This document shows positions 58,452 through 64,000 of a stretch of DNA of 64,000 nt, piece by piece; the first letter of the stretch is position 1; each line of letters starts with the position of its first letter. The notes beneath the pieces were generated by a model. It was not told the origin of the DNA. It was given only the letters and a program-made list of their open reading frames with translations, and ran no database searches. The position numbers were made by a program, and so were the translations under genes. Source of the stretch: Rhodopseudomonas palustris (GTDB lineage: Bacteria; Pseudomonadota; Alphaproteobacteria; Rhizobiales; Xanthobacteraceae); NCBI GenBank assembly GCA_016215605.1, contig JACRJB010000049.1, forward strand, positions 38,810 through 102,809. Reading direction: 5' to 3'.

Positions 58452-59219
58452 ATGAAGACGATCGGCCTGATCGGCGGCATGAGCTGGGAAAGCACGGCGG
58501 TGTATTATCGCCGGCTCAACGAACGGGTGCGCAGCGTCTGCGGCGGGCTGCATTCCGCCGAGATCCTGCTGCGGTCGGTCGATTTCGACAGCATCGTGGC
58601 GATGCAGACCGCCGGCGACTGGGACGGCGCCACCCGCATGCTGCAGAAGATCGCGCGCGACCTCGAGGCCGCGGGCGCCGATTGCGTGCTGATCTGCACC
58701 AACACCATGCACAAGATCGCCGACGCGGTGCAGAGCGCGATCGAAATTCCGCTGCTCAACATCATCGACGTCTGCGCCCAGCAGCTGAAGGCCGCCGGCG
58801 CCCGCCGGCCGCTGCTGCTGGCGACGCGCTACACCATGGAACACGATTTCTATCGCGAGCGGATGAGCCGCCGCCACGGCCTCGTCCCGCTGGTGCCGGA
58901 AGCCGACGACCGCACCGCGGTGCACGACATCATCTTCGGCGAACTGTGCTGCGGCATCATCCGCGACGACTCGCGGCAGCGCTACCTGGAGATCATCGCG
59001 CGCGGTCGTGCCGCCGGCGCCGACAGCGTGATTCTCGGCTGCACCGAAATCGGCCTGTTGCTCCGGCCGGAAAACATTGATCTGCCGGCCTTCGACACGA
59101 CGCTGCTGCACGCCGATGCGGCGGTCGATTTCGCCCTCGGCGGCGGCCGGCTCGCACGCCGGGTCGACAGCGCCGACCCGGCCGCACTGGCGTCGGATAT
59201 CGGCCCGCAGATCGGTTGA
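58452..59219 (+). CDS. Aspartate/glutamate racemase family protein
   Basis: MKTIGLIGGMSWESTAVYYRRLNERV, CTNTMHKIAD, ILGCTEIGLL. Confidence 0.9.
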   Translation: MKTIGLIGGMSWESTAVYYRRLNERVRSVCGGLHSAEILLRSVDFDSIVAMQTAGDWDGATRMLQKIARDLEAAGADCVLICTNTMHKIADAVQSAIEIPLLNIIDVCAQQLKAAGARRPLLLATRYTMEHDFYRERMSRRHGLVPLVPEADDRTAVHDIIFGELCCGIIRDDSRQRYLEIIARGRAAGADSVILGCTEIGLLLRPENIDLPAFDTTLLHADAAVDFALGGGRLARRVDSADPAALASDIGPQIG

Positions 59220-59306
59220 GGCCGCGCCGATTGCGCGTTTGGCTCGCGGCATCCATTGTGCAATGCATCCGCAACGGCGCAGACGCGCGGCAGAGGCAGG
59301 TCGCTG

Positions 59307-59771
59307 ATGGATCGCATCGATCTCAAGATACTCGGGTGTTTGCAGGAAGACGCCACGATGCCGGTCGCGGCGGTGGCCGAGAAGGCGGGACTGTCGACCT
59401 CGCCGTGCTGGCGACGGATCCAGGCGCTGATCGAGAACAAGATCATCCGCCGCCGGGTCGCGCTGCTCGACGCCAATCTGGTCAACGTGCCGGTGACGGT
59501 GTTCGTCACGCTGAAGACCAACAAGCATCACAGCAAATGGATGACGACGTTCGCGCGCGAGATCGCCAAGATCCCGGAAGTCACCGAATTCTACCGGATG
59601 AGCGGCGAAGTCGACTATCTGCTCCGCATCGTGGTGCCGGACGTCGCAGCCTACGACAACGTCTACAAGCGGCTGATCAGCGCCGCCGAATTGTTCGACG
59701 TCAGTTCGAGCTTCGCGATGGAGACGATCAAATATTCCACGGCGCTGCCGCTCAACTACGCGAAGGTGTGA
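59307..59771 (+). CDS. Lrp/AsnC family transcriptional regulator
   Basis: LDLKILGCLQEDATMPVAAVAEKAGLSTSPCWRRIQALIENKII-type HTH plus RAM domain. Confidence 0.9.
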   Translation: MDRIDLKILGCLQEDATMPVAAVAEKAGLSTSPCWRRIQALIENKIIRRRVALLDANLVNVPVTVFVTLKTNKHHSKWMTTFAREIAKIPEVTEFYRMSGEVDYLLRIVVPDVAAYDNVYKRLISAAELFDVSSSFAMETIKYSTALPLNYAKV

Positions 59772-60130
59772 TGTCGGGCGCGGCCCGGGGCGGCAGTCCC
59801 GGCAGGCGCCGGCGGGGGCGAGGCACTGCCCGTCGCGACGCTCCTGCAACGCTGCCCGGCAGCTGGAGTGAACCCGTCCGCAAAATTCGACGGGAATTGA
59901 CAACCATCCGTTAGAGCCCCGGTCGTCGGTCGCCCACGATGACGGTATTAAAATGCCGCCTCCGCGCTTTGCGACTGCGTTTCAATACGGATGGACAGCT
60001 TGGCCGATTGACAATTGCTGCACCGCGATCAAGTGAATGATCCGATCCAGTTCGGATTGAAAAGCGGAAGCGTTCGGCCGTCGGCCGCGATCTCCGCCGA
60101 CCGGCCGGATCGACGCGTAACCGCAGGAGC

Positions 60131-60442
60131 ATGGATGTGAAAGCCCCGATTCGGATGTTCTATTATGTGCCGGTGATCGGCTGGCTGGTGAAGGATGCCG
60201 TCCACGGCACCCCGGAGGCCAAATATTTCTTCGCTTTCAACGCCGTCGTCCTGCTGGTCGGCGCCATCGCCATCATCGGCTATCCGCTGGTGATCACGCT
60301 TGGGCTGATCGGCTCCGCCGCCGGCCTGTCCGGTCTGGTGCTGCTGACCTGCGGCGATGCTTTCGACCGCCGCGCGGCCAGAGCCGTCGCCCGCGCCCCG
60401 GCTCCGCCGGTCCGCAAACCCTCGATGCGCCGGGCGGCCTGA
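60131..60442 (+). CDS. Small membrane protein of unknown function
   Basis: 103 aa, two hydrophobic segments. Confidence 0.5.
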   Translation: MDVKAPIRMFYYVPVIGWLVKDAVHGTPEAKYFFAFNAVVLLVGAIAIIGYPLVITLGLIGSAAGLSGLVLLTCGDAFDRRAARAVARAPAPPVRKPSMRRAA

Positions 60443-60481
60443 GCCCGTCCGGCTGTCGCAGCCGCGGTGGGCTGAACGCGA

Positions 60482-61519
60482 TCAGCCCGCCAGCTGCGCG
60501 CAGTTCTGTTGCAGCCGTTGCCAGGCCGGCTCGTCGGCCGGCAGGCCGAAACGATACTGCCGCGGGCTGTGGTCGAAGCCCCTGACGAGAATCCCGGCGC
60601 GCGCGAAGCGATCGACCAGGTCGCTGTCGTCCGCGCTCTGGTACAGTCCGAACAGATCGGTGCCGCCGCGCGCGGCCAGCCCCGCGGTCGCCAGCGTCCG
60701 GTCGAGCCGGCGGCGATCCTCCGCCAGCCGGCTGCGGGTGGCCTCGCTCCACGCCCGGTCGCGAAGCGCCAGCGTCGCGATCGCGCAGGCGGGCCCGGAG
60801 GCCGCCCAGTCGCCGAGCAGATCGCGCCACGGTGCGGCCTCGTCGGCATTCACCGCGACGAAGCCGAGCCGCAGCCCGGCCAGCCCGAAGAATTTTCCCA
60901 ACGAGCGCAGCACCACCACGCCGCGCGGCAACGCCGCGCCGCGCAGCAGCGACATCTCCGGGCGAAGATCGCCGAACGCCTCGTCGACCACCAGGCGCTT
61001 GCCGGCCGAGGTCCAGCGCGCCGCGAAGGCGGCGAGCGCCGCCGGTGCGATCAGCCGTCCGTTCGGGTTGTTGGGGTTCACCAGCACCACGACGTCGAAC
61101 GGCGCCTGCGGGTCGGGCAACGCGCCGAGGTCGTGCACCGCAGCCCCCGCGGCACGCCAGGCTGCGCCGTGCGACCCGTAGGTCGGCGCCAGGATGCCGA
61201 CCTGTGCGGTCGATCCGGCCGCGGTCAGCACGCGCGGCGCCAGCCGGATCGCGATTTCGCTGCCCGGCGCCGGCAGCATCGTGGCGCCGGCCGGCAGGCC
61301 GTAGGCCTCCGCCGCGGCCGCGACCAGATCGTCGAGCTCCGCCGTGAGCGGCAGCCGCGCGAACGCTTCGGTGGCGATCCGCGGGATCGGATAGGCGACC
61401 GGATTGATCCCGGTCGACAGATCGATCCAGGGCTGCGGCGAGTCGGGATAGAGGCGGGCGGCGAGATCGACCCGGCCGCCGTGAATGCGCAGCGCGGTCG
61501 CGGCCGGCGTGGCCGTCAA
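60482..61519 (-). CDS. Threonine-phosphate decarboxylase-like aminotransferase (cobalamin biosynthesis, CobC/CobD type)
   Basis: IDLSTGINPVAYP, VVLVNPNNPNGRL, VDEAFGDL, RSLGKFFGLAGLRLGF; TTG start overlapping upstream TGA. Confidence 0.82.
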   Translation of the reverse strand: MTATPAATALRIHGGRVDLAARLYPDSPQPWIDLSTGINPVAYPIPRIATEAFARLPLTAELDDLVAAAAEAYGLPAGATMLPAPGSEIAIRLAPRVLTAAGSTAQVGILAPTYGSHGAAWRAAGAAVHDLGALPDPQAPFDVVVLVNPNNPNGRLIAPAALAAFAARWTSAGKRLVVDEAFGDLRPEMSLLRGAALPRGVVVLRSLGKFFGLAGLRLGFVAVNADEAAPWRDLLGDWAASGPACAIATLALRDRAWSEATRSRLAEDRRRLDRTLATAGLAARGGTDLFGLYQSADDSDLVDRFARAGILVRGFDHSPRQYRFGLPADEPAWQRLQQNCAQLAG

Positions 61520-61656
61520 GGCGTCACCAGCCAATAGCCGCCGACCACCAGGATCAGCGCCAGCGCCACGATCACGCCGAGCACCGCGGCGATGATCGCC
61601 GGCAGGCCGTGATCGTCGAGCCAGCGCTGCAGCTTGCGTTCCACTCCCAAACCCAT
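61516..61656 (-). CDS. 46-aa single-TM protein translationally coupled to the CobC/CobD-like gene
   Basis: MGLGVERKLQRWLDDHGLPAIIAAVLGVIVALALILVVGGYWLVTP; TTGA overlap with downstream start. Confidence 0.5.
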   Translation of the reverse strand: MGLGVERKLQRWLDDHGLPAIIAAVLGVIVALALILVVGGYWLVTP

Positions 61657-61802
61657 CGATCGCCACCCTGTCCGTGCTGAAGCGTGTGTATCCCTCGGCG
61701 CGCCGGCCTGCGCCAGCCCGACGAACAGAGCAACGGTTCCGTCGCCTGCGGCAAACCGGGCCCGCACGGGCGCGGAACCAGCCCGCGTGCCGGGGTTTGA
61801 CC

Positions 61803-61821
61803 TGCAAACAGGAGGTTTGCA
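61803..61821 (+). promoter_or_regulatory. Hairpin with the Shine-Dalgarno in its loop, adjacent to the ATG at 61822
   Basis: TGCAAAC-AGGAG-GTTTGCA: perfect 7-bp stem, 5-nt loop. Confidence 0.55.
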
Positions 61822-62055
61822 ATGTCGATCCGCTTTCAAATCGCGGCGCTGGTGTTCCTGATGGTCAATGCCGTCGTGTTCGGCGTCGGCCTGGTCTCGG
61901 TGCTCACGGTGCCGTCGCTGGCGCGCTACGCCACCGACCTCATTCCGATCGTCGTGGTCGCCAGTTTCGTCGTCTCGGCGCCGCTGGCCTGGATGATCGC
62001 GCCGCGGCTGCGCGCGCGGTATTGGCGCCAGCAGCGAGTTGCCGCCGGCCGCTGA
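61822..62055 (+). CDS. Small two-TM membrane protein of unknown function
   Basis: 77 aa; MSIRFQIAALVFLMVNAVVFGVGLVSVLTV..APLAWMIAPRLRARYWRQ. Confidence 0.65.
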   Translation: MSIRFQIAALVFLMVNAVVFGVGLVSVLTVPSLARYATDLIPIVVVASFVVSAPLAWMIAPRLRARYWRQQRVAAGR

Positions 62056-62079
62056 GCCGCGGCGGTTCGCCGCCCGTGC

Positions 62080-62099
62080 CGATTGACAGGGGTCAATCG
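62080..62099. promoter_or_regulatory. FNR/FixK-like palindrome upstream of the Crp/Fnr gene
   Basis: CGATTGAC-AGGG-GTCAATCG, perfect 8-bp arms containing TTGAC-N4-GTCAA. Confidence 0.55.
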
Positions 62100-62153
62100 A
62101 GCGGCGGCCGTGATGCCGCATAGATGGGCCTGGTGCGGTGAACGGCGGTCGCG

Positions 62154-62828
62154 ATGAGCTTGCCCGATCTCGGCTGGTTGCAGCGTTTCCCGGCTCTGGC
62201 CGGAATGCCCGACGGCGAACGCGCGCCGCTGGTCGGCGGCGCGATGGCGATGCATGCGCCCGCCGGCACCACGGTGTACGCGCCCGGCGAGCCGTGCAAC
62301 GCCTTCATCCTGGTGATCGACGGCGGCGTACGGGTGTATCAGCTCGACGCCGAGGGCAACGAAATCGTGCTGTACCGGCTCGGTCCGGGCAGTCTCTGCA
62401 TCCTGACCACGCTGGCGCTGCTGGCGTCCGACGCCTACAGCGCCTTCGCGGTCACCGAAACGCCGGTCCATGCGATGGCGCTGCCGGCCGCGACCTTCAA
62501 TGACCTGATGGCGCGCTCGGCGCAATTCCGCAGCTTCGTGTTCAACGCCCAGGCGGCGCGGATGGCCGACCTGATGGCGGTGATCCAGAACGTCGCCTTC
62601 GCCTCGATCGAGCAGAGGCTCGCGGCCCGGCTGCTGACGCTGGCAGGCGGCGGCCTGGAATTGTCGATCACCCACCAGCAGCTCGCCGCCGAGATCGGCT
62701 CCGCCCGCGAGGTCGTCAGCCGCCATCTCAAGACGTTCGAGCGCCGCGGCTGGGTCAGCCTCGGCCGCGGCCGGGTCGAACTACGCAATGCCGCCCCGCT
62801 CCGGGCGGCGGCGCAGACCGGCCGCTGA
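62154..62828 (+). CDS. Crp/Fnr family transcriptional regulator
   Basis: cNMP-binding fold; HTH TNQQLAAEIGS-type: ITHQQLAAEIGSAREVVSRHLKTFERRGWVSLGRGRVEL. Confidence 0.9.
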   Translation: MSLPDLGWLQRFPALAGMPDGERAPLVGGAMAMHAPAGTTVYAPGEPCNAFILVIDGGVRVYQLDAEGNEIVLYRLGPGSLCILTTLALLASDAYSAFAVTETPVHAMALPAATFNDLMARSAQFRSFVFNAQAARMADLMAVIQNVAFASIEQRLAARLLTLAGGGLELSITHQQLAAEIGSAREVVSRHLKTFERRGWVSLGRGRVELRNAAPLRAAAQTGR

Positions 62829-62845
62829 GCCGTCTTTTCGGCCTG

Positions 62846-62858
62846 GTGACTTCGTCAC
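62846..62858. promoter_or_regulatory. Palindrome GTGAC-TTC-GTCAC upstream of the DUF2892 gene
   Basis: 5-bp perfect arms 63 bp before ATG 62921. Confidence 0.35.
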
Positions 62859-62920
62859 AGACCGCGACGTCGACCGCTCGTAGAACCACGGTGTCACTCA
62901 ACCAAGCGAGGGGAATCAAG

Positions 62921-63112
62921 ATGACTGTCAACGTGGGAATGATCGACCGCCTGCTGCGCGCCATCGTCGGCGCCGGCCTGATCTATTGGGCGCTGACCGG
63001 CGGCCCGATCTGGGCGTGGATCGGCGTGGTGCCGCTGCTCACCGCCGCGATCGGCTTCTGCCCGGCCTATACGCTGCTCGGCATCCGGACCTGCCCCGCC
63101 AAGCAGCCCTGA
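62921..63112 (+). CDS. DUF2892 (YgaP-like) membrane protein
   Basis: MTVNVGMIDRLLRAIVGAGLIYWAL...IGFCPAYTLLGIRTCP. Confidence 0.88.
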   Translation: MTVNVGMIDRLLRAIVGAGLIYWALTGGPIWAWIGVVPLLTAAIGFCPAYTLLGIRTCPAKQP

Positions 63113-63130
63113 GCCGCGGCGGTTTGGTGA

Positions 63131-63167
63131 AGCTCCCGGAATCGGCTACGGCCCGGTCCCGGGAGCT
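63131..63167 (+). terminator. Stem-loop downstream of the DUF2892 gene
   Basis: AGCTCCCGG...CCGGGAGCT followed by ATTCTCTTT. Confidence 0.6.
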
Positions 63168-63187
63168 ATTCTCTTTCAGGTGAGACC

Positions 63188-63559
63188 ATGCACAAGAACT
63201 GGATCGATTTGACCGGCGAACTGTCGACCGCGCTGCGCGAAGTGCGCGCCGGCGCGCCGGACGTGATGAAGGGCTTTTCCGCGATCGCGCAGGCGGCGCT
63301 CAAAGCCGACGCGCTCGACACCAAGACCAAGGAGCTGATCGCGCTGGCGATCTCGGTCGCCACCCGCTGCGACGGCTGCATCGGCTTCCACGCCGAGGCC
63401 GCGGTGAAGCAGGGCGCCAGCCGCGACGAGATCATGGAGACGATGGGCATGGCGATCTACATGGGCGCCGGCCCCAGCGTGATGTACGCCGCGCAAGCGG
63501 TCGAGGCCTACGATCAGTTCGCCAAGAAGAAAGCCGCGGCAGCCGCGACGCCGGCGTGA
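63188..63559 (+). CDS. Carboxymuconolactone decarboxylase / AhpD-like protein
   Basis: LIALAISVATRCDGCIGFHAEAAVKQGASRDEIMETMGMAIYMG (CxxC..H). Confidence 0.9.
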   Translation: MHKNWIDLTGELSTALREVRAGAPDVMKGFSAIAQAALKADALDTKTKELIALAISVATRCDGCIGFHAEAAVKQGASRDEIMETMGMAIYMGAGPSVMYAAQAVEAYDQFAKKKAAAAATPA

Positions 63560-63583
63560 GCGCCGCTGTGCGCACCGCCTCTT

Positions 63584-63850
63584 CAACCCTCCCCTGGAGG
63601 GGGAGGGTCGTCCCGCAGCCCGCGCAGCGGGATGCGTGACAGGGTGGGGTGAACTGACCGCTTGCCGTCATTGCGAGCGTAGCGAAGCAATCCAGAGCAA
63701 CGAGCACGGACTAACCTCTCCCCGCGCGCGGGGAGAGGTCGACCGGCGAAGCCGGGCGGGTGAGGGGGCGTCTCCGCGAGGCCGAGACTCAGTGCCCGCG
63801 TCGCCCCTCACCCCAACCCTCTCCCCGCAAGCGCGGGGCGAGGGAGCGCG
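63584..63850. repeat. Composite of dispersed repeats, including a half copy of R1 (63667-63695)
   Basis: CCCTCCCCTGGAGGGGGAGGG..., GTCATTGCGAGCGTAGCGAAGCAATCCAG, CCTCTCCCCGCGCGCGGGGAGAGG, CCCTCACCCCAACCCTCTCCCCGC. Confidence 0.7.
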
Positions 63851-63872
63851 CTGTGCTTGGGGCTAGAGCGTT

Positions 63873-64000
63873 TCATGTTTTGATAGAACCGTATCCAGCG
63901 TTGCTGAAATAGTTGCTGCATTCGGCGGCGGGAATTGTGCCGACGAGGTAGCCGATGTAGTCGCAAGCAGCATCGATGGTGCGCTTCTGGGCGACGCGCA
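63873..64000 (-). mobile_element. C-terminal end of an IS630-type transposase, running off the window
   Basis: Reverse-strand translation RVAQKRTIDAACDYIGYLVGTIPAAECSNYFSNAGYGSIKT* resembles the IS630 C-terminus (..ECANYFxNAGY). Confidence 0.65.

Noticed and set aside
61657-61821. Possible cobalamin riboswitch upstream of the CobC/CobD-like gene
   Set aside because: I could not find the conserved B12-box and core elements on the minus strand; GC-rich hairpins only.
1-64000. CRISPR array, tRNA or rRNA genes, prophage
   Set aside because: No regularly spaced direct repeats, no tRNA T-loop/anticodon structures or rRNA core sequences noticed, and no phage structural genes in the ORF track. A tRNAscan/Infernal run would be needed to exclude small RNAs fully.

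Overview
High-GC alphaproteobacterial chromosome segment, consistent with Bradyrhizobiaceae / Rhodopseudomonas-like DNA (inferred from gene content and dispersed repeats only). I support about 54 protein-coding genes, several families of dispersed palindromic repeats, some strong stem-loops, and a partial IS630-type transposase at the right edge. No rRNA, tRNA or CRISPR was recognised. The dominant theme is scavenging of organic nitrogen and one-carbon compounds. (1) 12.5-29.5 kb holds an oligopeptide-type ABC importer, a carbamoylase-type hydrolase, an amidase, two choline/ethanolamine-type kinases and a class-III PLP enzyme that looks like an AGXT2L/ETNPPL phospho-lyase. (2) 30.4-33.7 kb holds a copper amine oxidase with a divergent AraC regulator. 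(3) 33.8-38.1 kb holds a type III glutamine-synthetase-like gene with split glutamate-synthase genes, in the mgsABC-gmaS order of the N-methylglutamate pathway. (4) 39.3-48.6 kb holds a Urt/Fmd-type ABC transporter followed by both subunits of an N,N-dimethylformamidase-like enzyme, then a Rieske-family protein with degenerate metal ligands and a 101-aa orphan. (5) 50.5-56.5 kb holds soxBDAG (mgdABCD-like) and purU. The best candidate for a new system is the combined amide-to-methylamine-to-glutamate route, with the degenerate Rieske protein and the orphan ORF as its undescribed parts. All functions are assigned by reading sequence motifs; no database searches were run.
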